Assembly: GCA_016710265.1 (NCBI GenBank)
Contig: JADJJL010000006.1
Coordinates: forward strand, 372,001-436,000
DNA from: Saprospiraceae bacterium
GTDB lineage: Bacteria > Bacteroidota > Bacteroidia > Chitinophagales > Saprospiraceae
DNA length: 64,000 nucleotides
Direction: 5' to 3'
The translations under genes were made by a program, and so were the position numbers. How positions within the stretch are numbered: the stretch's first letter is position 1; the number at the start of each line of letters is the position of its first letter. The notes below the pieces were generated by a model. The model had not been told where the DNA came from. It was given only the letters and a program-made list of their open reading frames with translations, and did not search any database. Positions 1 to 7,931 of this stretch are shown piece after piece.

Positions 1-1
1 G

Positions 2-502
2 GCATTGGGACTTCCTGCATTAAAACCAGCGACACCAAAGGGAATCATGATGTTGTTGGAGAGATACCAAATTGAAACAGATGGTAAACATTGTGTAGTA
101 CTTGGTAGAAGTAATATTGTAGGAACTCCCATTTCCTTATTAATGTCGAAAAAGACAAAGCCTGGAAATGCAACGGTCACCATCGCACATAGTAGAACCC
201 ATGACTTGGCGGCCTTATGCCGCTCAGCTGATATGATTATTGCTGCTTTGGGTATTCCTAAATTTCTAAAAGCTGATATGGTAAAGGATGGTGCAGTCAT
301 CATAGACGTTGGAATAAATAAAATTGCGGATGAAACTCATCCTAAAGGATACAGGCTAGTTGGAGATGTGGATTTTGAATCTGTGAAAGAAAAGTGTTCA
401 GCCATCACTCCTGTTCCGGGTGGGGTAGGTCCTATGACCATAACAGCACTATTGGACAATACCTGGGAAACCTATGCTAAAACACATAGCATTAATTTAT
501 AA
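2..502 (+). CDS. folD: FolD, methylene-THF dehydrogenase/cyclohydrolase (5' end missing)
   Basis: Carboxy-terminal part of the bifunctional cytoplasmic enzyme that converts 5,10-methylene-THF to 10-formyl-THF in one-carbon metabolism. The visible 166 codons run into the window edge, so the start and the N-terminal catalytic lysine region are not seen. Family motifs are present: PATPKG near the start, the dinucleotide-binding stretch GRSNIVGTP, DVGIN, GDVDF and the closing TPVPGGVGPMT. The gene stops two bases before prmA, so the two probably share a transcript. About 55% of a normal FolD (roughly 290 residues) is visible. The identification is secure. Confidence 0.96.
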   Translation, partial: ALGLPALKPATPKGIMMLLERYQIETDGKHCVVLGRSNIVGTPISLLMSKKTKPGNATVTIAHSRTHDLAALCRSADMIIAALGIPKFLKADMVKDGAVIIDVGINKIADETHPKGYRLVGDVDFESVKEKCSAITPVPGGVGPMTITALLDNTWETYAKTHSINL

Positions 503-504
503 GA

Positions 505-1332
505 ATGAATGAATATGTAGGAATCACCATAAAAGTAAATCAAGACTTCCAAGAATTGGTGATGGCTTCATTGTATGAATTGGGTTATGAGGCATTTGTA
601 GAAAATGAAAGCGACCTTCAAGCATTCATTCCTGAAACATCCTGGAATGAACAAATTAAATCTGAAACATCCGAAAAACTAAAATCATTTGGTTTAGATT
701 TCGACGAAGAACATTATGAAAACCAAGATTGGAATGCACAATGGGAATCTAATTTTAAAGATATTCTAATTGGTGATAAACTTCAAGTGAGAGCAGTGTT
801 TCACGAAACAAATCCAGAGGTCATGGAAGAAATTATTATTGCTCCAAAAATGGCTTTTGGTACAGGTCATCATGCCACCACTTCTATGATTTTAGAGTGG
901 ATGATGGATCAAAAAATGAATGGAATGAAGGTCTTGGATTTTGGGTGTGGGACTGGAATTTTGGGAATTTATGCGCTAAAAAAATCAGCTGCTTACTTGG
1001 CGCTTGTTGATATAGAACCGGAAGCCATTGAAAATTCTATCGAAAATCTTGAGCTAAATAGCTTGAATGCTAATTGGATAAAAGAAGGTTCTATTGAAGC
1101 CATTCCAGATATTCAATTTGATATTATTCTTGCAAATATTACCAGAAACATATTGACAGAATTAATGGATGATTTGTTATTGAAACTTTCAAAACAAGGC
1201 ACCATGATCATCTCCGGCTTTTTGGAGCAAGACAAAGTTTTTATGGAAGAATTTTGCAAAAGTAAAAACTTGCAAGTTGTGAAAGTCATCCAACAACTTG
1301 ATTGGATTGCAATGGTTCTAAAGTTTATTTAA
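505..1332 (+). CDS. prmA: Ribosomal protein L11 methyltransferase PrmA
   Basis: SAM-dependent methyltransferase that methylates ribosomal protein L11. It has 275 residues, a normal length for the Bacteroidota form. The AFGTGHHATT motif before the Rossmann domain, the SAM-binding loop DFGCGTGILGI and the ANITRNIL motif IV are all present. The N-terminal third is the substrate-recognition domain. The ATG lies two bases after the folD stop. The 3' end overlaps the convergent maf gene by eight bases. Confidence 0.96.
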   Translation: MNEYVGITIKVNQDFQELVMASLYELGYEAFVENESDLQAFIPETSWNEQIKSETSEKLKSFGLDFDEEHYENQDWNAQWESNFKDILIGDKLQVRAVFHETNPEVMEEIIIAPKMAFGTGHHATTSMILEWMMDQKMNGMKVLDFGCGTGILGIYALKKSAAYLALVDIEPEAIENSIENLELNSLNANWIKEGSIEAIPDIQFDIILANITRNILTELMDDLLLKLSKQGTMIISGFLEQDKVFMEEFCKSKNLQVVKVIQQLDWIAMVLKFI

Positions 1333-1932
1333 AATCAAAATTTAAAGCCCCATCAAAATGCCTCAAACCTTCGTAAACAAGGTCTGTAGGTAAGCCCATG
1401 ATGTTGGAATAGGTTCCTTCAATAGTGGAGATTTTACAAAGCCCGATCCATTCCTGCACAGCATATGCACCCGCCTTGTCATACGGTTTAAATTGTTCTA
1501 TGTACCATTTTATTTCGTCATCGTACATTTCTCTAAAACTTACAGATGATTTTCCTGAAAATGAAATTTGTTTTGAATAATCTTTCAAACAAACCCCTGT
1601 GTACACCTGATGTGTTTTACCGGACAAGGTCGCCAAGATCCGATAAGCATCTTTAAAATCTTTGGGTTTATTAAATATATTGTTTCCTAAAACAACGACT
1701 GAATCAGCTGTTAATAAAATTTCTCCTTGCTTAAAAAAATCTTTCGCAGCTTCAGCTTTTTTTCTGCCAAATAAACAGCCACTTGTTCAACTGGCATTTC
1801 CGAAGAAAATTCCTCATCATAATCCAGTTTTATCGTTTCAAACCAAAATCCAGATTCTTCCAATAGCTGTTTTCTTCTTGGCGAACTTGATGCGAGAATG
1901 ATTTTGCGTTTATTAATATGTGTTGTTTGCAT
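1325..1932 (-). pseudogene. maf: Maf-family nucleotide pyrophosphatase, split by a one-base frameshift
   Basis: Maf proteins are house-cleaning nucleoside triphosphate pyrophosphatases. The first half (from ATG at 1932) carries the family signature ASSSPRRKQLL. The second half continues in another frame through a TADSVV-type catalytic segment and GAYAVQEW near the C-terminus. The frame is lost in a run of seven A on the coding strand (plus-strand T run 1757-1763). One more A joins the halves as EKKAEAAKDFF and gives a normal 202-residue Maf. The start overlaps the end of the upstream prenyltransferase by 20 bases, so the two are probably translationally coupled. The break may be real or a base-call error. 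Confidence 0.85.
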
Positions 1933-2848
1933 AATGTCTATAAATATAATAAAATAAACCAAGGAACATTTCAATTTTCAAAAGTAAACTTAAATTACGG
2001 TAAAAAATTTGTTGATTAGATTTAATGAAATATATGATATTAAATAGCCAAGGGATTGCAATGCATAAAATCCAAGTCCAAACATGAAAACTTGAATCCA
2101 AATAAATAAAAATAATTTGAATTAAAAACGTCATCACCAACAAAGCAATCAACAAAATTCTGGTTTTGTTTTTTCCTAACCCAACCGCAGTGGTCTTACA
2201 TCCACAAAGTGCATCACCCATTCGGTCTTCCTGATCTTTGACTATTTCGCGAATTAAATTGACTAAAAATGCAAAAATGGAAAGTGCAATAAATGTGTGC
2301 TTAATATTACTAGTAATTGAATTTTCAACCGCATCTAATTGAATAAGCCAAATTGAATTTAAATAGTATGGAAGAATCATCACAAGTCCTGTTAACATGG
2401 ACACTAATACATTTCCTAATAGAATGGTACATTTGAGATGACTCGAATAAAAGTAAAGCAGAATGTAAATAATTGGACAAATTCCAAATATCCAAATGAT
2501 ATCTAAATTTATAGAAAGTATGATGGCTAAAATAAATCCCAATACGGTAAAAAAAACATATACTTGTTTGACTTTGGAGATATTCAGTTTTTTTCCTACA
2601 ATCAATTGATCTGCTTCACGATTGGCCCAATCAAGTCTTTCATCAAAAATATCATTGATAACATAGCCTGCTGCTGCAGCCATCACACAAAAACAACTTA
2701 AAATAATTTGATTGAACCAAATATTTAAATTGGAAGTTTGGGAATAAATTGAAATTGCAGGATAAATAATAAAGTAAAAACAGCTCAGCTGAAATATCAA
2801 AATCATCAGGAGATTAGGCCATCTGATTAATTTCAGCCAGATTAGCAT
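1913..2848 (-). CDS. UbiA-family prenyltransferase (geranylgeranylglycerol-phosphate transferase type)
   Basis: Integral membrane prenyltransferase of 311 residues with about eight or nine hydrophobic segments. Both aspartate-rich motifs of the UbiA superfamily are visible: NDIFDERLD near residue 65 and KDQEDRMGD near residue 205, which bind the prenyl diphosphate through magnesium. The acceptor cannot be read from sequence. Bacteroidota homologues beside kdsC-like and maf genes are usually annotated as geranylgeranylglycerol-phosphate transferases. It starts two bases after the kdsC stop and overlaps maf, so it is the middle of a leftward operon. Confidence 0.85.
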   Translation of the reverse strand: MLIWLKLIRWPNLLMILIFQLSCFYFIIYPAISIYSQTSNLNIWFNQIILSCFCVMAAAAGYVINDIFDERLDWANREADQLIVGKKLNISKVKQVYVFFTVLGFILAIILSINLDIIWIFGICPIIYILLYFYSSHLKCTILLGNVLVSMLTGLVMILPYYLNSIWLIQLDAVENSITSNIKHTFIALSIFAFLVNLIREIVKDQEDRMGDALCGCKTTAVGLGKNKTRILLIALLVMTFLIQIIFIYLDSSFHVWTWILCIAIPWLFNIIYFIKSNQQIFYRNLSLLLKIEMFLGLFYYIYRHYANNTY

Positions 2849-2850
2849 AG

Positions 2851-3354
2851 CTACCAGAGTTTTTTGGCTCTTAATATATTCTCAATCAATTCTCTAACAC
2901 AACCTTCGCCTCCCTTTAATTTGGTGATGTGAATTGCATGATTCATTGCATCTGGCATGGCGTCATGAGGACAAACTGGTAAACCTACGAACTGCAAACA
3001 AGCTATATCCAATTCATCATCACCCATATAAGCAGTTTCTTCTGCCAAAACATTCCATTGTTGAAGTAGTGTTTGTAAAACAGGCTGTTTATCTTCAATC
3101 CCAATGTGAATGTCTTCTACTTTCAAAATTTGAAGTCTCTTTACGACCCCTTCTGATCTACCTCCCGTAATAATGCCCACTTTTAGCCCATTTAGTACTG
3201 CTTTCTTAATGGCATAACCATCACGCACATTCATGATTCTTAAAAACTGACCATTATCTGTAACTAGAATTTTATTATCGGTTAAAACACCATCGACATC
3301 AAGTACTATGGCTTTGATCTTTGGCAAAATTTCGTAATAGTGTTGCGTACTCAT
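2851..3354 (-). CDS. kdsC: KdsC-like HAD phosphatase (KDO 8-phosphate phosphatase)
   Basis: Small cytoplasmic HAD-superfamily phosphatase of 167 residues without a cap domain, as in tetrameric KdsC, which removes phosphate from KDO 8-phosphate for lipopolysaccharide core synthesis. Motif I is VLDVDGVLTD, motif II is IITGGRS, the motif III lysine lies in the IEDK region and motif IV is MGDDELD. Its ATG overlaps the iscX stop as ATGA, which implies translational coupling. KDO-8-P as substrate is inferred from the family. Confidence 0.9.
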   Translation of the reverse strand: MSTQHYYEILPKIKAIVLDVDGVLTDNKILVTDNGQFLRIMNVRDGYAIKKAVLNGLKVGIITGGRSEGVVKRLQILKVEDIHIGIEDKQPVLQTLLQQWNVLAEETAYMGDDELDIACLQFVGLPVCPHDAMPDAMNHAIHITKLKGGEGCVRELIENILRAKKLW

Positions 3355-3599
3355 CAGTTATTGTCTCTCCATTCATAAACCCATTTAGCTTGAATTTGTT
3401 CTAAATGCCCTTCGGTGCATTCTTCCCTTAAGCCTTCAAAATGAGGGATTTCTAAAACCCATTCGATCAATTCAGTAAAACGGATTCTATATATTTTACC
3501 TTCATCAAATGTAGCGCCAAATTTTTCATACAAAGCCATGGCTATATCCTCATGATCGGACCAATGAATAGGTAGGTTTTCAATTTCTTTGAAACTCAT
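3354..3599 (-). CDS. iscX: IscX-like Fe-S assembly protein
   Basis: An 81-residue acidic protein. The pattern HWSDHEDIAMALYEKF, then RFTELIEWVLEIPHFEG and a closing EGHLEQIQAKW matches IscX (YfhJ), the small iron-binding partner of the IscS cysteine desulfurase. It is slightly longer than the 66-residue E. coli protein because of an N-terminal extension. It sits directly downstream of a 2Fe-2S ferredoxin gene, the same pairing as in the isc operon, although no iscS or iscU is in this window. Confidence 0.88.
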   Translation of the reverse strand: MSFKEIENLPIHWSDHEDIAMALYEKFGATFDEGKIYRIRFTELIEWVLEIPHFEGLREECTEGHLEQIQAKWVYEWRDNN

Positions 3600-3612
3600 T
3601 TATTTGAATTTT

Positions 3613-3954
3613 TTAGTGTTCATGACCAATGATGCTTCCTTGGTCAGGAATTTCTATTTCAATCTCAGCAGATTCATCAAGGATGATACATTGACAAGCC
3701 AATCTGGATTCTAATCTGGGATTATGTGCTCGATCAATAAAGTCTTCTTCCTTATCAGAAATTTCTTCAAGAAAATTATCACCTTTATGAACATAGATGT
3801 GGCAAGTCGAACAAGCACAAACACCACCACAGTTATGGTTTAGGTGGATATCTAATTCTTCGGTGAGTTCAAGAATAGATTTATCCAAAGCACCTGTTTC
3901 CACATTTACTTCTGCAATGCTCTTGTCTTCAAATGAAAATTTTATTTTTGCCAT
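3613..3954 (-). CDS. fdx: Adrenodoxin-type 2Fe-2S ferredoxin
   Basis: A 113-residue electron carrier. The cluster ligands follow the adrenodoxin/Fdx spacing: C42, C48 and C51 in CGGVCACSTC, and a fourth cysteine at C87 in LACQC. The acidic stretch EEISDKEEDF between ligands is the usual partner-binding helix. It heads a leftward group fdx-iscX-kdsC-ubiA-like-maf with gaps of no more than 13 bases or overlaps. A role in Fe-S cluster assembly is inferred from the iscX neighbour. Confidence 0.93.
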   Translation of the reverse strand: MAKIKFSFEDKSIAEVNVETGALDKSILELTEELDIHLNHNCGGVCACSTCHIYVHKGDNFLEEISDKEEDFIDRAHNPRLESRLACQCIILDESAEIEIEIPDQGSIIGHEH

Positions 3955-4053
3955 AAGGTCTCGGTCGGCTATTAAACAGTAGGAGAGGAGCTTAGTTCAA
4001 TTGCTCAGCTTTTAACTGAATGGAGAGAATTTATACCTTCCATTCAATCTCAA

Positions 4054-5271
4054 TTACATGTTTTTAATAATTTCATCTCCAAACTCTGAGCATTTGAGTA
4101 AAGTAGCTCCTTCCATTAATCTGTGAAAATCATAGGTGACTCTTTTAGATGAAATTGCTTTCTCAAGACCCGAATTAATTAGCAGCGCTGCCTCATTCCA
4201 GCCTAAATATTCTAACATCATCATCCCTGATAAAATCACTGAACTTGGGTTTACTTTATCGAGACCTGCATATTTTGGTGCAGTTCCATGGGTAGCTTCG
4301 AAGATGGCGTGGCCTGTGATATAATTGATATTGGCACCTGGAGCAATACCTATTCCTCCAACTTGTGCTGCAAGGGCATCTGAAATGTAATCTCCATTCA
4401 GGTTTAAAGTTGCGATTACATCATATTCCTCAGGTCTTAAGAGGATTTGTTGTAAAAATGCATCTGCAATCACATCTTTAATGATTAAACCATTGGGTAA
4501 TTTCATCCATGGTCCACCATCCAACAATTCAGCTCCAAATTCCTCAGCACAGAGCTCATATCCCCAATCCATAAAGCCTCCTTCGGTAAACTTCATGATA
4601 TTCCCTTTGTGGACCAGTGTCAGGCTTTTTTTACCTTGAGCGATCGCAAATTTTATCGCGGCACGAACCAAACGATAGGTGCCCTCTTTCGAAACTGGTT
4701 TGATACCAAATCCAGCGGAATCTGGAAAACGCACCTTTTTAAAGCGATCAGGAAAGTGTTCCGCCAACAAAGCTTTAAATTTATTAGCGTCTTCAGTGCC
4801 TGCTTTAAACTCGATTCCTGCGTAAATGTCTTCTGTATTCTCTCTAAAAATACACATGTCTACTTTTCCAGGTTCTTTAACAGGTGATGGGACTCCTTCA
4901 TACCATCTGACCGGTCTTACACAAGCATACAAATCCAATTGTTGCCTTAAAGCAACATTCAGTGATCGAATTCCACCACCAACAGGAGTCGTTAATGGAC
5001 CTTTGATGGCAACAAGATGAGAATTAATCAGGTCAAGTGTCTCTTGAGGTAACCAGTTTTGGGTTTGTTGGAAAGCCTTTTCTCCCGCCAACACCTCAAG
5101 CCAATGTATTTTGCGCACACCTCCATACGCCTTACTGACTGCAGCATCTATCACGCGAACAGAAGCAGCCCAAATATCAGGACCTGTGCCATCACCTTCT
5201 ATAAAAGGAATGATCGGTTCATTGGGAACGACTAATTTTTGGTCTATGGATTTGATAGTTTCTGCTGACAT
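4054..5271 (-). CDS. icd: NADP-dependent isocitrate dehydrogenase
   Basis: TCA-cycle enzyme converting isocitrate to 2-oxoglutarate, 405 residues, close to the E. coli-type dimer length. The substrate loop GGGIRSLNVALRQ contains the serine that AceK phosphorylates in enterics. ATHGTAPKYAG near residue 335 has the lysine-tyrosine pair associated with NADP rather than NAD preference. A -7 box lies 36 bases upstream. It is a single-gene unit facing away from the Crp-family regulator at 5469. Confidence 0.97.
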   Translation of the reverse strand: MSAETIKSIDQKLVVPNEPIIPFIEGDGTGPDIWAASVRVIDAAVSKAYGGVRKIHWLEVLAGEKAFQQTQNWLPQETLDLINSHLVAIKGPLTTPVGGGIRSLNVALRQQLDLYACVRPVRWYEGVPSPVKEPGKVDMCIFRENTEDIYAGIEFKAGTEDANKFKALLAEHFPDRFKKVRFPDSAGFGIKPVSKEGTYRLVRAAIKFAIAQGKKSLTLVHKGNIMKFTEGGFMDWGYELCAEEFGAELLDGGPWMKLPNGLIIKDVIADAFLQQILLRPEEYDVIATLNLNGDYISDALAAQVGGIGIAPGANINYITGHAIFEATHGTAPKYAGLDKVNPSSVILSGMMMLEYLGWNEAALLINSGLEKAISSKRVTYDFHRLMEGATLLKCSEFGDEIIKNM

Positions 5272-5306
5272 ATGATGATAAAATTTATGTGTGTTTTATA
5301 AAAGCG

Positions 5307-5314
5307 CAAAGTTA
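5307..5314 (-). promoter_or_regulatory. -7 box for icd
   Basis: TAACTTTG on the minus strand matches the Bacteroidota -7 consensus TAnnTTTG and ends 36 bases before the icd ATG. Prediction from consensus only. Confidence 0.55.
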
Positions 5315-5468
5315 GGTAAATATGCTAAAATATTGAAATAAATCAAGCGCAAACTTCTTAAATTTTATAGCATTAGATATCATATTATATAGATATTTAC
5401 ACTTTACATTGTAGTTTTAAAAATGATTGAATTCTATATTCCCTGAGCATAATAAGAAGTGTCAAACT

Positions 5469-6035
5469 ATGAATCTCCTTGAATATTTTAATCTGTTTTA
5501 TGAAATTGATGCAGGAGAAGTCCAAATTTTAACCAATCAGTTACGCACAAGGAAATTCAAAAAAGGAGAATTGATCGTCACACCTGGGGACATTCAAAGT
5601 GAATTGTATTTTGTAAAAAGTGGGGTCCAAATGTCATACCATGAGACGGATTCAAAGGTTCATGTGATAGCATTCACATATTCTCCAAATTTATGCGCCA
5701 TCCCTGAATCATTTTCATTTCAAGTTCCATCAAAGTATTTTTTGACTAGTTTGACAGATAGTGAAATGGATTATATTCGTTTTGAAGATCTTAAAAAAGT
5801 GTTTGACCAATCTGCTCCAATTGAAAGATTGTTTAGAATAATCACAGAAACTATTTTGGCAGGAATGATTAACAGACATATTGAGCTGCATTCTGAAACC
5901 ATGGAACAGAGGTATAAATCATTTTGTAGTCGAAGTCCACATTTACTTCAAATGGTGCCACATAAATATATCGCTTCGTATTTAGGAATTGATCCCACTA
6001 ACTTTAGTAAGTTGTTTAACAGGGTTAAAATCTAA
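5469..6035 (+). CDS. Crp/Fnr-family transcription regulator
   Basis: An 188-residue regulator with an N-terminal cyclic-nucleotide-binding-type beta-roll (KGELIVTPGD, then LYFVKSGVQ) and a C-terminal winged helix whose recognition part reads YIASYLGIDPTNFSKL. The open frame extends upstream to a TTG at 5427, but the ATG at 5469 starts exactly where family members start (MNLLEYFNLF). The arginine and glutamate that contact cAMP in E. coli Crp are not evident, so the ligand, if any, is unknown. The next gene, an alpha/beta hydrolase on the same strand, is a plausible target. Confidence 0.85.
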   Translation: MNLLEYFNLFYEIDAGEVQILTNQLRTRKFKKGELIVTPGDIQSELYFVKSGVQMSYHETDSKVHVIAFTYSPNLCAIPESFSFQVPSKYFLTSLTDSEMDYIRFEDLKKVFDQSAPIERLFRIITETILAGMINRHIELHSETMEQRYKSFCSRSPHLLQMVPHKYIASYLGIDPTNFSKLFNRVKI

Positions 6036-6136
6036 TATTGGTCTAGACCAACTTGTTTTTAAAAAGTTTCGCAGATCTTTGTGCACGAAAACCTACATAC
6101 TTATTGATGTTGGTTTCTAATTTTTAATAAAGTAAA

Positions 6137-7006
6137 ATGCAAGATCAACAATTTTCTTGGTTGAACAAGGAAGAATATCCATTTCTATCCAATTACCATC
6201 TAATCAATTCACAGCAGTTTCATTTTATAGATGAAGGCAGTGGGGATATCTTATTGTTTGTACATGGAACTCCTTCCTGGAGTTTTGATTTTAGAAATGT
6301 AATTATCCGGTTGAGAGATTCATTTCGATGTATTGCCATTGACCATATTGGATTTGGTTTATCGGACAAACCCGAAGTGTATGACTATTCCACCATCAAC
6401 CATTCCAAGACACTGGAGAAATTTGTCCTGGATAAAGACTTGCGAAATATTACTTTAATAGTTCATGATTTTGGCGGTCCAATTGGTATGCATTTCGCAA
6501 TGCAACATCCGGATCGGATTAAAAAAATGGTCGTTTTAAACTCGTGGATGTGGAGTAGTATTGGAGATCCTGCATTTATTAAATTGTCTAAAATGCTTAA
6601 AAGTCCTTTGCTTCCTTTTTTATATTTATATTTAAATTTTTCGCCAAGGTTTATTTTGCCACGTTCTTTTGGAGATCACAAACCAAGCAAAAGTATATTA
6701 AGGCAATATTCAAAACCTTTTGCAAACAGCAGTCAAAGGTATGGGGCTTTGGCATTTGCCAGATCCTTGCTTTTAGATCAAAATTGGTTTGAGTCTCTTT
6801 GGGAAAAAAGATTTATACTATCCAATAAACCCATCCTTTTTGTTTGGGGGATGAAAGATCCAATTATAACGTCTGATTATCTTGAGAAATTCGGAAAAGG
6901 GTTTACCAATACAAAAATAGTTAAACTTCCAAACTGTGGCCATTTTCCTCAAGAGGAACAAGCTGAAGAAGTATCTAATGCAATTAAAGAATTTTTAATT
7001 GCCTAA
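6137..7006 (+). CDS. Alpha/beta hydrolase with aspartate nucleophile (haloalkane-dehalogenase-like)
   Basis: A 289-residue soluble hydrolase. The oxyanion motif is HGTP (residues 43-46) and the nucleophile elbow is VHDFGG with Asp111. The acid is in WGMKDP near residue 240 and the base in GHFPQEE near residue 268. An aspartate nucleophile is typical of haloalkane dehalogenases and epoxide hydrolases. The usual tryptophan after the nucleophile is phenylalanine here, and the second oxyanion-loop position is threonine, so dehalogenation is uncertain. It follows the Crp-family gene by about 100 bases on the same strand. Confidence 0.82.
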   Translation: MQDQQFSWLNKEEYPFLSNYHLINSQQFHFIDEGSGDILLFVHGTPSWSFDFRNVIIRLRDSFRCIAIDHIGFGLSDKPEVYDYSTINHSKTLEKFVLDKDLRNITLIVHDFGGPIGMHFAMQHPDRIKKMVVLNSWMWSSIGDPAFIKLSKMLKSPLLPFLYLYLNFSPRFILPRSFGDHKPSKSILRQYSKPFANSSQRYGALAFARSLLLDQNWFESLWEKRFILSNKPILFVWGMKDPIITSDYLEKFGKGFTNTKIVKLPNCGHFPQEEQAEEVSNAIKEFLIA

Positions 7007-7013
7007 TTTAATT

Positions 7014-7472
7014 TTAAATATACTGATATTCAATACAATTTTGATTTAGAATATCTTCCATTTTATTGCAATCTATAAAACAAACCAAAATTTCTTTTTT
7101 TGGAATTAAATTTTGAGCATCTTCAGTGTAGTATTGCCACTCTGTTAGCACATCTTTGATCAACAAAAGTAATTCTGATTGGACATCGGGTTCTGTAATA
7201 AGTTCTTCAGATAGTATTTGATCAAAATGTTCAAGCACTATTAATATTTCTGATTCAGGTATCCAGCTTAAATCCAAAAGGCCATCATAAAGTGCATCTA
7301 AATTCATTCCAAAATAATCTGGAAGTTTTAATGATTTAGAAATCATTAGATACAGCTCTTGCCAGCTACTTGCTTTAGAACAATCCCACCAAACTAAAAA
7401 TTTATCTTCAAAATTAATTTTTTGGAGAGATTCTTTATTTTTGACTAGAACAATTTCCGATTGTAGTTTCAT
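7014..7472 (-). CDS. Barstar-family ribonuclease inhibitor
   Basis: A 152-residue protein containing the barstar fold. The stretch LPDYFGMNLDALYDGL corresponds to the barnase-binding helix of barstar, and both acidic residues equivalent to Asp35 and Asp39 are kept. It is longer than the 90-residue Bacillus protein because of a C-terminal extension of unknown role. It lies 13 bases downstream of a barnase-like RNase gene on the same strand, which makes it the likely cognate inhibitor. Confidence 0.88.
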   Translation of the reverse strand: MKLQSEIVLVKNKESLQKINFEDKFLVWWDCSKASSWQELYLMISKSLKLPDYFGMNLDALYDGLLDLSWIPESEILIVLEHFDQILSEELITEPDVQSELLLLIKDVLTEWQYYTEDAQNLIPKKEILVCFIDCNKMEDILNQNCIEYQYI

Positions 7473-7485
7473 TTAAAAACTCTAT

Positions 7486-7931
7486 TTATTCAATTTTTAC
7501 AAAACTTAAATAATGGTCATCCGTATAATAAGCAGATCCATCAGATCCTGTAATGAGTCTTTCGGGTCCCCGGCTTTTTCCTTTCTTATATGGATGCACA
7601 TCCCATTCTCTATAGTGAATCAGAGCACCACTATTGTTTAGTTTTGGCAGTTTCTTTTCTCTATTCTGAAATTTTCTACCACCTACTTGTTTTTCCGGAG
7701 CTTTGTCAAATGCTTTAATATAGTGTAAAGTGGATCTGACATAATGTGGTACTTTATTTAGACTTTTTGAGATATTACAAGATTTGAGTTTTCATTGGTT
7801 GGTGCAATATCTAAAACTTCACTTGTAAATATATTTGTTCTGAATAAATATAACCCTATCCCTAATATTGCTATGCAGATAATAATCCATAAATATTCAG
7901 ATTTTGAAGGACTCAGGATATATTTACTCAT
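7486..7931 (-). pseudogene. Membrane-anchored barnase-like ribonuclease, frameshifted
   Basis: The N-terminal frame starts at ATG 7931 and encodes a short cytoplasmic tail, then one hydrophobic helix (WIIICIAILGIGLYLF) and a linker. It stops after SQKV. Another frame continues with a complete microbial RNase domain: VGGRKFQNREKKLP, YREWDV (catalytic Glu), GPERLITGSDG (catalytic Arg) and YYTDDHY (catalytic His). Adding one A to the five-A run (plus-strand T run 7764-7768) joins them as SQKSLNKVPHYV and yields 148 residues. The start overlaps the RND pump stop as ATGA. Its neighbour is barstar. Whether the frameshift is real is unclear. Confidence 0.85.

Noticed and set aside
797..810. TGTTTCACGAAACA, close to a parS site
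   Set aside because: It lacks the two central bases of the 16-base parS consensus, so the half-site spacing is wrong. It also lies inside prmA, 56 kb from parAB. Probably chance.
1662..1901. 79-codon plus-strand open frame
   Set aside because: Antisense to the two halves of maf, which carry clear family motifs.
4018..4045. Inverted repeat GAATGGA/TCCATTC downstream of icd
   Set aside because: Seven-base stem with a long loop and no T tract on the icd strand. Too weak to call a terminator.
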